Shown here piece after piece: positions 17,961-26,123 of a stretch of DNA of 64,000 bases (the first letter of the stretch is position 1; each line of letters begins with the position of its first letter). The notes below the pieces were generated by a model. It was not told the origin of the DNA. It saw nothing but the letters and a program-made list of their open reading frames with translations, and did not search any database. The stretch is from Paenibacillus dokdonensis (GTDB lineage: Bacteria; Bacillota; Bacilli; Paenibacillales; Paenibacillaceae): NCBI RefSeq assembly GCF_004916975.1, contig NZ_STGQ01000001.1, positions 3,589,674 through 3,653,673 of the forward strand, given 5' to 3'. The position numbers were made by a program, and so were the translations under genes.

Positions 17961-18743
17961 TTAAGACTTCACATGCTTTTGCATTTGCTGAATGGCCGAC
18001 TTCTCTAAACGGGACACCTGAGCTTGTGAAATACCGATTTCATCGGCAACCTCCATTTGGGTTTTCCCATCAAAAAAGCGCATTGAAAGTATCATTTTTT
18101 CCCGTTGACCCAATCTTTGCATAGCCTCACGCAGAGCAATCTCTTCAATCCAGAGCACATCCTTGTTCTTATCATCACTGATCTGGTCCATCACATAAAT
18201 GGGATCGCCGCCGTCATGATAAATCGGTTCGAACAGGGAGACAGGATCCTGAATGGCATCAAGAGCAAAAACCACATCTTCCTTGGGTACATTCAGCACC
18301 TGGGAAATCTCGAATATTGTCGGTTCCCTTGAATTTTGGTTCGTCAGGGAGTCGCGCACCTGAAGTGCCTTATAAGCGATATCACGCAGAGATCTTGAGA
18401 CACGGATCGGATTGTTGTCCCTCAGGTACCTGCGAATTTCCCCGATAATCATCGGAACCGCATAGGTCGAAAATTTCACATTTTGCGATAAGTCAAAATT
18501 ATCAATGGCCTTCATGAGTCCGATACAGCCTACCTGAAACAAATCGTCGACAAACTCTCCCCGATTGTTAAAGCGCTGGATGACACTGAGCACCAGTCTC
18601 AGATTGCCGTTAACCAGCTTTTCTCTGGCTGACCGTTCGTTGTTTTGCTGTAAGGAATGGAACAATTCCCGCATTTCCACATTGGTTAAAACCGGTAATT
18701 TTGCGGTATCCACACCACAAATTTCAACTTTGTTTCGGGTCAT
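17961..18743 (-). CDS. sigG: RNA polymerase sigma-G, late forespore-specific
   Basis: Directs late gene expression in the forespore after engulfment. The 260-residue protein has sigma-70 regions 1.2-4: LTNVEMRELF, the region 2 core DDLFQVGCIGLMKAIDNFDL, KFSTYAVPMIIGEIRRYLRD, and a region 4.2 HTH TQMEVADEIGISQAQVSRLEKSAI. Length is exactly that of B. subtilis SigG. The start at 18743 has GGGAGG 9 bases upstream. The hairpin at 18756-18792 overlaps that site. It follows sigE by 78 bases, as in Bacillus, so it is read both from the spoIIG transcript and probably its own promoter. Confidence 0.97.
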   Translation of the reverse strand: MTRNKVEICGVDTAKLPVLTNVEMRELFHSLQQNNERSAREKLVNGNLRLVLSVIQRFNNRGEFVDDLFQVGCIGLMKAIDNFDLSQNVKFSTYAVPMIIGEIRRYLRDNNPIRVSRSLRDIAYKALQVRDSLTNQNSREPTIFEISQVLNVPKEDVVFALDAIQDPVSLFEPIYHDGGDPIYVMDQISDDKNKDVLWIEEIALREAMQRLGQREKMILSMRFFDGKTQMEVADEIGISQAQVSRLEKSAIQQMQKHVKS

Positions 18744-18755
18744 GATGATATACCT

Positions 18756-18792
18756 CCCAAGGAGAAACATTAATGTACATTATCTCCCTGGG
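18756..18792 (-). promoter_or_regulatory. Hairpin sequestering the sigG ribosome binding site
   Basis: On the minus strand CCCAGGGAGA (18783-18792) pairs with TCTCCTTGGG (18756-18765) with one G-U pair and a 17-base AT-rich loop. The 3' arm overlaps the GGGAGG ribosome site of sigG (18753-18758). Such a hairpin would limit translation of sigG from readthrough mRNA, as reported for B. subtilis sigG. Confidence 0.7.
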
Positions 18793-18821
18793 GGCTCATT
18801 TTATTCCTGTGAAAAAATTTG

Positions 18822-19544
18822 CTACACCATCTTGTTAAATTCTTTGCGGAGCCTCTTGATGATTCGTTTTTCAAGTCTTGATATGTAGGATTGAGAAATC
18901 CCCAGCATATCGGCGACATCTTTTTGCGTTTTTTCCTCACCATCCTGAAGCCCAAATCGCAGCTCCATAATGATGCGCTCGCGTTCTGTCAGCTTTTCCA
19001 ATGCCTTATGAAGCAGCTTACGGTCAACCTGTTCTTCGATATTCCGGTAAATCGTATCATTCTCGGTTCCGAGAACATCAGAGAGAAGGAGCTCGTTGCC
19101 ATCCCAATCGATATTAAGGGGTTCATCAAAGGAAACCTCACTGCGGATTTTGCTGTTGCGGCGCAGATACATCAGGATTTCATTTTCTATACAACGTGAT
19201 GCATAAGTGGCCAGCTTGATCTTTTTCTCAGGATCAAACGTATTGACTGCTTTAATGAGACCGATCGCACCAATCGAAACGAGATCCTCAATATTGATGC
19301 CTGTGTTTTCAAATTTGCGGGCAATATAGACGACCAGGCGCAGATTGCGTTCAATCAGCATAGATCTGATAGCCGCATCTCCCGTAGAGAGCCGCTGCAG
19401 CAGGTACTCCTCTTCCTCGCGCGTCAGCGGTGGAGGGAGAGCCTCACTGCCGCCGATGTAGTATATTTCCTCACTTTTTAGTCCAAGCAGAAAAAGGAAT
19501 CGGTAATATTGCAGCTGCGCTATCAATCGCCATTTTACTAGCAT
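18822..19544 (-). CDS. sigE: Pro-sigma-E, mother-cell specific sigma factor
   Basis: Early mother-cell sigma factor made as an inactive precursor and cleaved by SpoIIGA. The protein from ATG 19544 (AGGAGG upstream) has 240 residues. Its first 25-30 residues are a hydrophobic, basic pro-sequence ([20 protein letters not shown]) before the conserved [13 protein letters not shown]. Regions 2 ([20 protein letters not shown]) and 4 ([20 protein letters not shown]) follow. It lies between spoIIGA (119 bases upstream) and sigG. Confidence 0.97.
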   Translation of the reverse strand: MLVKWRLIAQLQYYRFLFLLGLKSEEIYYIGGSEALPPPLTREEEEYLLQRLSTGDAAIRSMLIERNLRLVVYIARKFENTGINIEDLVSIGAIGLIKAVNTFDPEKKIKLATYASRCIENEILMYLRRNSKIRSEVSFDEPLNIDWDGNELLLSDVLGTENDTIYRNIEEQVDRKLLHKALEKLTERERIIMELRFGLQDGEEKTQKDVADMLGISQSYISRLEKRIIKRLRKEFNKMV

Positions 19545-19662
19545 TTGTCGTCCTCCTAAAAATTTTCCGTAGAAAAAAATGGTCTCCGTAAGCATGACCC
19601 TTTTCCCGAAGGGAAATTAACTTCGTAAGCATAATCTTGATTTCCCTACTCCTCATCCATCG

Positions 19663-20643
19663 TTAGGAGCTCAGCGTAGAAGGGGTCACTGGTGGCTTCA
19701 TATCTGTCGTGACGCTTCTAGCATCCTGTACAAGGTCCGGGTGGATAATGGCTTGATAGGATTTGTCCCCCGATAAGCTTCCCCCGTCGAGTCCAATCAG
19801 AACCTTTACCGCATGGCTTGTCTGATCACCAATTCGAATTTCCACAAAATCCGGCTTTATCGCCAGCATAAACGCTGAACTCCGGTTGACACCGCGGTAA
19901 GGAACCAGCCGCAATCGGTCCCGCCACTCAAATTCCGCATCATCAAGTTCCAGCACAAGTTTGTCAGGTTCCCCCTCGGTTAGCCGCTCCAGCCAGGTTA
20001 CGGGTAGCTTTTCCTTCCAAAGCAATGCTTCCATAACCATCACGGGTGTTCTGGTGAGCGGGTCAGCAAGCTGATTACCTGTGTCAAGGAGACCTTTGCA
20101 GCTTACCCGGTATCCCGCAATCTCGACAGTCACCTCTCCCATATACTCATGTCTGTTCTCCAGCTTGCGCCTTGAGGAATGAACAAACTTGAACCACATG
20201 AGGACAACAAAACACATGATAAACGTAAACCAAAATCCGATTTTCAGTTCAAACGAGAGTCCTCCCGAAGCCGTATACCATATGCCGTTAAAAATTTCTC
20301 CCGTATTTTGAAGCAGATAGTGAATTCCGATTATTCCGCCGGCAGCTGCGAAGTTAATAATATAAAAAGCTCCCATGTTCCGGATATAGTTTTGCAGACT
20401 ACCAAAACCAAAAGCAATCCAGAGCATCCACAGGGACAACGCAAATTTAATGATAAAGGTATACATAAATGATAGTTCAGGCAGGAACATCATCACTACA
20501 TACAGTGCCCCTACCGCCGCCGAGACCGTGATCCGCCACCACCTTAGCCTTTGCTTCCTCATCCAGGCGGTAAGCCACAGAAGCGCGCCGTCTATCAGCA
20601 GATTGGTGATAAAAATCAGATCAATATAAACAACCAGCTCCAT
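19663..20643 (-). CDS. spoIIGA: Sporulation sigma-E processing aspartic peptidase
   Basis: Mother-cell membrane protease that removes the pro-sequence of sigma-E when signalled by SpoIIR from the forespore. The 326-residue protein has five N-terminal membrane helices (about residues 5-150) and a cytosolic aspartic protease domain whose active motif LLDTGNQLADPLT is near residue 185. It directly precedes sigE, its substrate, and both share the promoter at 20733-20766. The ATG at 20643 has a weak GGCAGG site; GTG at 20646 is equally close. Confidence 0.95.
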   Translation of the reverse strand: MELVVYIDLIFITNLLIDGALLWLTAWMRKQRLRWWRITVSAAVGALYVVMMFLPELSFMYTFIIKFALSLWMLWIAFGFGSLQNYIRNMGAFYIINFAAAGGIIGIHYLLQNTGEIFNGIWYTASGGLSFELKIGFWFTFIMCFVVLMWFKFVHSSRRKLENRHEYMGEVTVEIAGYRVSCKGLLDTGNQLADPLTRTPVMVMEALLWKEKLPVTWLERLTEGEPDKLVLELDDAEFEWRDRLRLVPYRGVNRSSAFMLAIKPDFVEIRIGDQTSHAVKVLIGLDGGSLSGDKSYQAIIHPDLVQDARSVTTDMKPPVTPSTLSS

Positions 20644-20732
20644 CACCTGCCTGCCATGTCGTGGAATCTTTCGGAACTTGCTATGATGACTTATTTCTCA
20701 ATAAAGCATCTTCATACTTGGGAGATGTATTT

Positions 20733-20800
20733 AGTATAAAAAGAACGGTATCCAAAGTCTGTCTAAAATTGGGGGTAAGACCTCAACTTTTTTTGTCGAG
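20733..20800 (-). promoter_or_regulatory. Candidate Spo0A-activated spoIIG promoter
   Basis: On the minus strand a -10 TATACT (20733-20738) is 22 bases from TTAGAC (20761-20766), the long spacing known for the B. subtilis spoIIG promoter. A Spo0A-like box TGTCTAA (plus strand, 20760-20766, 6/7) overlaps this -35, and a second TGTCGAG (20794-20800, 6/7) lies further upstream. Layout, not box quality, makes the case. Confidence 0.6.
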
Positions 20801-20835
20801 TTCCGTAGGGTTTTAGAGGAGAAGCAGATGACAAC

Positions 20836-20872
20836 AAAAAGACCCGCGATTTCCGATAGGAATGCGGGTCTT
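20836..20872 (-). terminator. Terminator after ftsZ
   Basis: AAGACCCGC (20864-20872, minus strand) and GCGGGTCTT (20839-20847) form a 9-bp stem with an inner ATTCC/GGAAT helix and a T-run. It ends the ftsA-ftsZ transcript before spoIIGA. Confidence 0.85.
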
Positions 20873-20893
20873 GATTTTAAATGTCGTATACAA

Positions 20894-22006
20894 TTAGTCC
20901 TTGCGTGAACGATTCCGCAGGAATGTCGGAATGTCCAGCTGATCGCTGCCGCCCTGATTGCCGAACGGACGAAGGTTATTCGCATTGCTGCGGTTGTCTG
21001 TAGGCTCGGATGGCGCTACTCCCGGCTTGCGAGGAGGCGCAGTTGGAGCAGGACGATGATCAAACCCGGTAGCAATAACCGTTACTTTAATTTCGTCTTT
21101 CATGCTTTCTTCAATGATCGCACCGAAGATCATGTTCACTTCCGGATCTGATGCCGAAGTGACGATCTCTGCCGCCTCATTCACTTCGTAAAGTGACAGG
21201 TTGGCACCGCCCGTAATATTCATGATGACGCCGCGTGCGCCTTCAATCGAAGTCTCCAGCAGCGGACTCATGATTGCTTTACGTGCAGCCTCAGCAGCAC
21301 GGTTCTCGCCTGTAGCTAGTCCAATACCCATCAAAGCTGAACCGCGTTCAGTCATGATTGTTTTCACATCGGCAAAGTCAAGGTTGATCAGACCAGGAAC
21401 CTGGATCAAGTCGGAGATGCCTTGTACGGCTTGACGAAGCACATTATCTGCTTCCCGGAACGCTTCTATCATCGGCGTTTTTTTGTCGACGATTTCTAAA
21501 AGCCGGTCATTCGGAATAACAATCAGTGTATCAACTTTCTCTTTCAGACCTTCAATACCCAGCTCGGCCTGTGTGGAACGCTTGCGTCCTTCAAATGTAA
21601 ACGGGCGCGTCACCACGCCTACGGTCAATGCTCCGCACTCCTTGGCGATCTCTGCGATCACTGGCGCAGCACCTGTTCCGGTACCGCCGCCCATTCCTGC
21701 AGTAACAAATACCATATCGGCGCCTTTGAGAGTATTCATGATCAGATCACGCGACTCTTCTGCCGCCTTTTTGCCCACTTCTGGGTTGGCTCCGGCACCA
21801 AGACCGCGAGTCAGTTTATCCCCGATTTGCAGTTTATGTTCCGATTTGGCCATATGCAAAGCTTGAGCGTCTGTATTCACGGTAATGAATTCTACACCTT
21901 GAACGCCATTCTCAATCATACGGTTGACAGCATTGCTTCCGCCGCCCCCCACACCAATTACTTTAATCTGCGCCAAGCTCTCCATTTCAAAATCAAATTC
22001 CAACAT
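20894..22006 (-). CDS. ftsZ: Cell division GTPase FtsZ
   Basis: Tubulin-like GTPase forming the Z ring. From ATG 22006 the product has 370 residues. The N-terminal GTPase core has [13 protein letters not shown] (residues 17-29) and the tubulin signature [14 protein letters not shown] near 105. The T7 loop [11 protein letters not shown] is near 206. The disordered linker ends with the conserved C-terminal peptide [13 protein letters not shown] that binds FtsA and SepF. It lies 61 bases after ftsA, and terminates at 20836-20872. Start 22027 exists but lacks a ribosome site. Confidence 0.98.
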   Translation of the reverse strand: MLEFDFEMESLAQIKVIGVGGGGSNAVNRMIENGVQGVEFITVNTDAQALHMAKSEHKLQIGDKLTRGLGAGANPEVGKKAAEESRDLIMNTLKGADMVFVTAGMGGGTGTGAAPVIAEIAKECGALTVGVVTRPFTFEGRKRSTQAELGIEGLKEKVDTLIVIPNDRLLEIVDKKTPMIEAFREADNVLRQAVQGISDLIQVPGLINLDFADVKTIMTERGSALMGIGLATGENRAAEAARKAIMSPLLETSIEGARGVIMNITGGANLSLYEVNEAAEIVTSASDPEVNMIFGAIIEESMKDEIKVTVIATGFDHRPAPTAPPRKPGVAPSEPTDNRSNANNLRPFGNQGGSDQLDIPTFLRNRSRKD

Positions 22007-22067
22007 ATTTTCCCATCTCCCCCTCATTGTGCATGACTGGCCCGTCCACTGATTCTATGGAACCTGC

Positions 22068-23345
22068 TTATATGAAATCACTGAATATATTTTTCAATCG
22101 TTCAATAAGGCCTGGTTTCTGGGCAGTTTCCGGATTCGAAGCAGGACTCGCTTTAGGGCGGTTCACTGTTTTCTTGTTGCCCGCACTGCTCACGTTTGCG
22201 CTGCTGCCGCTGCGTACACGGATACTGCGGATGACGTTATGTAGAATGCCAACGCCACTGGTATAACCAGGGTCGCGAACGCCGATATAATCAGGCACGG
22301 CAATTCTGACGGATGCTGCGAGCTCGCCCTGAGCAACCTGTAATACTCCCGGCATGGATACAGTGCCACCAGTAAGTATATAACCCCCTGGGAGCTCAGC
22401 GTAACCAAGACGCTTCACTTCTTCACTAATCAGATGGAAAATTTCCTGTACACGTGGCTCAACAATCGCCGCCAAATCTTCTTGGGTAAATTCCTTTTCC
22501 ACGTTGCTGCCGATGCGAACCACCTTGAAAGTAACATCAGGAGCGGCATCAGCCATCAAAGCACAGCCATATTTCAGTTTGACCTTCTCTGCCTGATCCG
22601 TGAGCGTCCGCAGACCATAAGCGATATCATTGGTCACAAATTCACCGCCGATAGGCAAAGTGGAAGTTGAAACCATGGTTCCGTCTTCGAAAATTGCGAT
22701 CGTTGTAGAGCCGGCACCGATATCAACAAGTACAGAACCCATCGTCTTCTCGTCTTTAGACAAGGCAAGCTGCCCTGCTCCCAAGGACATGAGAACCAAA
22801 TCCTTGATTTTAAGACCTGATTTTTCAACACAGCGCAAAAGATTATGTATAGCTGTCTTAGCGCCGGTAATGATGATGGCTTCCACTTCCAGACGGACGC
22901 CAATCATGCCGCGCGGATCTTGAATTCCCTCCAGCCCATCAACTACGTATTGTTTTGCAACTACATCAATGATTTCCCGGTCAGGCGGAAGAGCTACAAC
23001 CTCTGCGGCTTTAAGCACACGTTCAATATCTTCCTCACCAATTTCCCGATCCTCGTTCGATACTGCCACAACACCGTGGCTTGATTGAAGTCCGATATGA
23101 TTCCCCGAAATGCCGACATAAACCTCCGATATTTGAATACCGACCATACGTTCCGCATGATCAACGGCACTACGGATGGATTGTACAGTCTGGTCAATAT
23201 CTACAATTGCACCTTTGCGAATTCCTTCCGAGTCGGCAGATCCAACTCCAATAATATTAAAGGTTCCATTATTCACTTCCCCAATAATAGCACGAACTTT
23301 GGATGTACCGATGTCCAAACTAACAATGATGTCATTGTTGCTCAA
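22068..23345 (-). CDS. ftsA: Cell division protein FtsA
   Basis: Actin-like ATPase that anchors FtsZ to the membrane. A TTG at 23345 with GGAGG 8 bases upstream is the start, giving 425 residues. ATP-binding motifs IIVSLDIGTSKVRAIIGE (near residue 5-20), VLVDIGAGSTTIAIFEDG (near 200) and YILTGGTVSMPGV (near 335) are visible. The C-terminus (LIERLKNIFSDFI) is the amphipathic membrane helix. A sigma-H-like promoter lies 58 bases upstream. Confidence 0.97.
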   Translation of the reverse strand: MSNNDIIVSLDIGTSKVRAIIGEVNNGTFNIIGVGSADSEGIRKGAIVDIDQTVQSIRSAVDHAERMVGIQISEVYVGISGNHIGLQSSHGVVAVSNEDREIGEEDIERVLKAAEVVALPPDREIIDVVAKQYVVDGLEGIQDPRGMIGVRLEVEAIIITGAKTAIHNLLRCVEKSGLKIKDLVLMSLGAGQLALSKDEKTMGSVLVDIGAGSTTIAIFEDGTMVSTSTLPIGGEFVTNDIAYGLRTLTDQAEKVKLKYGCALMADAAPDVTFKVVRIGSNVEKEFTQEDLAAIVEPRVQEIFHLISEEVKRLGYAELPGGYILTGGTVSMPGVLQVAQGELAASVRIAVPDYIGVRDPGYTSGVGILHNVIRSIRVRSGSSANVSSAGNKKTVNRPKASPASNPETAQKPGLIERLKNIFSDFI

Positions 23346-23402
23346 CCGTGGCACCTCCTGTTTTATAAAATAACTTCCAATGAATAAAACACTCAATTCT
23401 AC

Positions 23403-23431
23403 ATATTCAACAAAGAATAATCTTTCCCTCT
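23403..23431 (-). promoter_or_regulatory. Sigma-H-like promoter before ftsA
   Basis: On the minus strand AGAGGGAAA (-35, 23423-23431) and GTTGAATAT (-10, 23403-23411) are spaced by 11 bases. This fits the sigma-H pattern RnAGGAWWW / RnnGAATWW with one mismatch. In B. subtilis ftsAZ has a sigma-H promoter that raises FtsZ at the onset of sporulation. Confidence 0.6.
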
Positions 23432-23533
23432 TTTTTCTACAAATTTTTCGGCTGCCAACATTTAGTAGAGCAGGGTAAAAATCAGAAGAAAAAAGAGGGA
23501 GTTTTCAAGATAGAACAAACATGGGATTTCCCC

Positions 23534-23554
23534 TACCGATAACGTTTATCGGTA
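23534..23554. repeat. Perfect 9-bp inverted repeat upstream of ftsA
   Basis: TACCGATAA and TTATCGGTA are separated by 3 bases, in the 272-base gap between divIB and ftsA. It resembles a protein operator or small RNA hairpin. No T-run follows on the minus strand, so a terminator is unlikely. Confidence 0.5.
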
Positions 23555-23617
23555 TTTTGATAAACAAATTTTAGTTTATTCTATACAGTTAACCCATAAA
23601 ATCAATTGTAGCATTTT

Positions 23618-24388
23618 TTAATTGTCATGAGTAGTGGCATTTTGGTCTGTTACATCATCGCCAAGAGGCTGAAAAGGTGTATACGTATCGGCTTCCAGCA
23701 TCGTGATGGTTCCCGGCTGGGCTGTCTCGATGACCTGGTTCAGATATTCCACCTTGTCGCTCAAAAGCGAGATGGCCGTGATGACGACAAATCGGGATCT
23801 TGTATACAGCTTGATTCTGTCCGGAAAAGAAGCGGTCGGTGATGGAATAATCTCCGATATGTCCGAGGTCAGCTCATTCGGAATCTTCCCGAGTACTTTA
23901 CACAGCTCCACCTTATTCGGATCAGTTGTGTTCCATTTTGTAAGAATAGGCTTTTCTACGGCAATACCACTGCTGTTCACAGAGACCTTGGTCCCGTTCG
24001 CGAGAATGGCATCAAGATTGCCCTCAGCACCCAGTTCGTAGGCAACTGTAGGATACTCTTCTATTCTGACGCTGATTTTACCGGGAAAATGCTTGTCCAC
24101 TACAGCCTTTTGAATCGACTTAATTTGTAACAGCTGACTCTCAACCTTAGACGGCGATACACCAAAATACTGGGTGCCCGTCTTCAGCCCGCTGGCCTGC
24201 AAAAGCTGCTCCCTTGAGGAAAACGTGCTGCCTGTAAACTGTATCTCCGTCACCTGGCTTACGGGTGAGCGAAAGAATAAGATGACTAAGATCGCAACAA
24301 ACAAAAGCAGCAGAATAGCAATGATTCTCCGGCTGGCTTTTCTCTTGGGCTTGTTCTCTTTTAAAACGGGAATATGAGCTTTTGGCAT
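23618..24388 (-). CDS. divIB: Cell division protein DivIB/FtsQ
   Basis: Bitopic divisome protein that forms a subcomplex with FtsL and DivIC. The 256-residue protein has a basic cytosolic tail with KRKASRR, one membrane helix (residues 22-40), then an external POTRA domain (VTEIQFTGSTFSSREQLLQAS) and a beta domain. ATG 24388 has GTGGAG upstream. It follows murA by 58 bases, with a 28-base palindrome in between. As in other Bacillales, the divIB gene sits after the mur genes. Confidence 0.93.
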   Translation of the reverse strand: MPKAHIPVLKENKPKRKASRRIIAILLLLFVAILVILFFRSPVSQVTEIQFTGSTFSSREQLLQASGLKTGTQYFGVSPSKVESQLLQIKSIQKAVVDKHFPGKISVRIEEYPTVAYELGAEGNLDAILANGTKVSVNSSGIAVEKPILTKWNTTDPNKVELCKVLGKIPNELTSDISEIIPSPTASFPDRIKLYTRSRFVVITAISLLSDKVEYLNQVIETAQPGTITMLEADTYTPFQPLGDDVTDQNATTHDN

Positions 24389-24411
24389 AGGATTCTCTCC
24401 ACAAAATACCT

Positions 24412-24439
24412 CTTATCCCCTCTGATCAGAGGGGATAAG
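24412..24439. repeat. 28-base perfect palindrome between murA and divIB
   Basis: CTTATCCCCTCTGA and TCAGAGGGGATAAG are exact reverse complements with no spacer. It fills most of the 58-base gap. No T-tract follows on the minus strand, so it is more likely a protein site or mRNA hairpin than a terminator. Confidence 0.7.
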
Positions 24440-24446
24440 CTTGGTG

Positions 24447-25730
24447 TTAATTAGCTAAATCTAATGATTTGGGCACCGGTGAAAACCGGTGAATCTCAGC
24501 CCCTAGTTTTTGAAAGAGCTGTTCAATATGTTCATAACCTCTGTCAATATGATGCACTTGTTCAACAATAGTCTTTCCCTGGGCGGCGAGTCCGGCGATA
24601 ACCAGAGCTGCACCTGCCCTAAGATCCGTCGCTTCTACTGTAGCACCATACAGGCGCTGCACGCCGCGGATGAATGCACAGCTTAGATCAATAGATATAT
24701 CCGCACCCATTCTTGTCAGTTCATCCACATGCTTAAAGCGTCCTTCAAAAACAGTCTCTTTCATCACACTGAAACCATCAGCCAAGGACAGCAGCACCAT
24801 GACCTGGGACTGCAAATCGGTGGGAAACGACGGGTAAGGCGACGTGACAATACGCTCGACAGCTTTCGGTCTGCTCATGCAGCTTACATTCATTATATCA
24901 TTGCAAATACTGATTTGAACACCGGCCCGCTTGAGGACGTGGATCAAGGATGATAAATGCGCCGGATTGCAGTGAGTCAGCGTAACATTCCCCCGGGTTG
25001 CTGCAGCCGCAATCATTACAGTTCCGGCCACAATCCGGTCAGGAATAATGCTGTACGAACACGGTGACAGCTGGCTTACGCCCTGGATTGTGATCGTATC
25101 CGTTCCCGCCCCGATGATGCTTGCCCCCATGGCATTCAGAAAATTTTGCAAATCCTGAATCTCCGGCTCACGTGCCGCATTGGTTATTGTCGTTGTACCT
25201 TCAGCCGTGGCAGCCGCCATCATAATGTTCTCGGTTGCTCCCACACTCGGAAAATCAAGATGGATATCGGTCCCCTTCAGTTTCTCGGCCCTGCAAATAA
25301 TTTGCTGGTCGAGCTCCTCAATTTCAGCGCCAAGCGCTTTTAGTCCCCGGAGATGAAGGTCGATTTTGCGTTCGCCTATGGCGCAGCCCCCGGGCTGATA
25401 GACAGCAACCTCTCCAAACCTCGCAAGCAAAGGTCCCATTAGAAAAATAGAGGAACGCATTTGCTTCATTAAGTCTTCCGGTACATGAAACGAATTGGCG
25501 GACGACGTATCCACAACAACCGTCTCCTGATCATGCAAAGTCGTGCAGCCGATCCGATCCAGGATGTCCAGCATCACTTCAATATCCAGAAGACGGGGGA
25601 CATTGCTCAGCTGAACCTTGCCTGCGGCCAGCAAGCTCGCTGCCAGAATAGGCAATGCTGCATTTTTTGCTCCATGGATACGTATGGTTCCTGACAGGGA
25701 TTTACCACCCTCAATCACCAATTTGTCCAA
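24447..25730 (-). CDS. murA: UDP-N-acetylglucosamine 1-carboxyvinyltransferase
   Basis: First committed enzyme of peptidoglycan synthesis; transfers enolpyruvate from PEP to UDP-GlcNAc and is the fosfomycin target. The product from TTG 25730 (GGAGG 7 bases upstream) has 427 residues. The catalytic Cys lies in QPGGCAIGERKIDLH near residue 115, and the NAALPILAA motif near 23. Cys rather than Asp at that position predicts fosfomycin sensitivity. It stands where murB usually is followed by divIB. The next upstream intact gene is murG. Confidence 0.96.
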   Translation of the reverse strand: MDKLVIEGGKSLSGTIRIHGAKNAALPILAASLLAAGKVQLSNVPRLLDIEVMLDILDRIGCTTLHDQETVVVDTSSANSFHVPEDLMKQMRSSIFLMGPLLARFGEVAVYQPGGCAIGERKIDLHLRGLKALGAEIEELDQQIICRAEKLKGTDIHLDFPSVGATENIMMAAATAEGTTTITNAAREPEIQDLQNFLNAMGASIIGAGTDTITIQGVSQLSPCSYSIIPDRIVAGTVMIAAAATRGNVTLTHCNPAHLSSLIHVLKRAGVQISICNDIMNVSCMSRPKAVERIVTSPYPSFPTDLQSQVMVLLSLADGFSVMKETVFEGRFKHVDELTRMGADISIDLSCAFIRGVQRLYGATVEATDLRAGAALVIAGLAAQGKTIVEQVHHIDRGYEHIEQLFQKLGAEIHRFSPVPKSLDLAN

Positions 25731-25746
25731 TGTATCACCTCCGAGT

Positions 25747-26016
25747 TTACCCCTCAACCGCCGCATTCGATTCAGGCATCAGCTGTGATACCCGTTCAGA
25801 GCTTTATTGGCTCTGAAGCAGAATACATTGGAGTGAGAACGTCCTCTGCTGTCGTTTGACCGGTGTGAATCCAGTACAATCTCAGCGGACTTATTTTGCG
25901 TGACACATCAGACCCGTGGGCTCCGGCATGCATGGATACAGCTTTTTGCGGCAAGCGGCTCGGCTATCCAACCGTTGTCTACCATCCAAACATAAATGAC
26001 ATCCGCTAAAGCTTTA
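25747..26016 (-). pseudogene. murB: Decayed remnant of murB
   Basis: The 393-base gap between murG and murA is otherwise without a gene. On the minus strand one frame reads AVSMHAGAHGSDVSRK (25942 to about 25895), which matches the central AVYMNAGAHGSDVSR of UDP-N-acetylenolpyruvylglucosamine reductase. After a short junction it reads IHTGQTTAEDVLTPM (down to 25828), matching the C-terminal TGQATAEDVLTLI. Between them about 120 codons are missing. Further on, in a shifted frame, ERVSQLMPESNAAVEG then TAA at 25747-25749 matches the family's ERFGVxLMPE C-terminus. Upstream, TTTGGATGG fits the GLDGLE region. Stops and frameshifts rule out function. A working murB must lie elsewhere. Confidence 0.75.
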
Positions 26017-26123
26017 GATGGGCTTAAAGTCCAATCCTAGGGGCCGGCATTCCATGGTGATTGTCACGATCATAGAGTATCTTATGTACTGCGTACCCGG
26101 TGTGTGACAATCGCCCAGCCCTT

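Noticed and set aside
25731..26123. Structured RNA or riboswitch in the murG-murA gap
   Set aside because: The gap has inverted repeats (GATTGTCAC with GTGACAATC), but MurB-like peptide blocks in its left two thirds give a better explanation. The right part stays unexplained.
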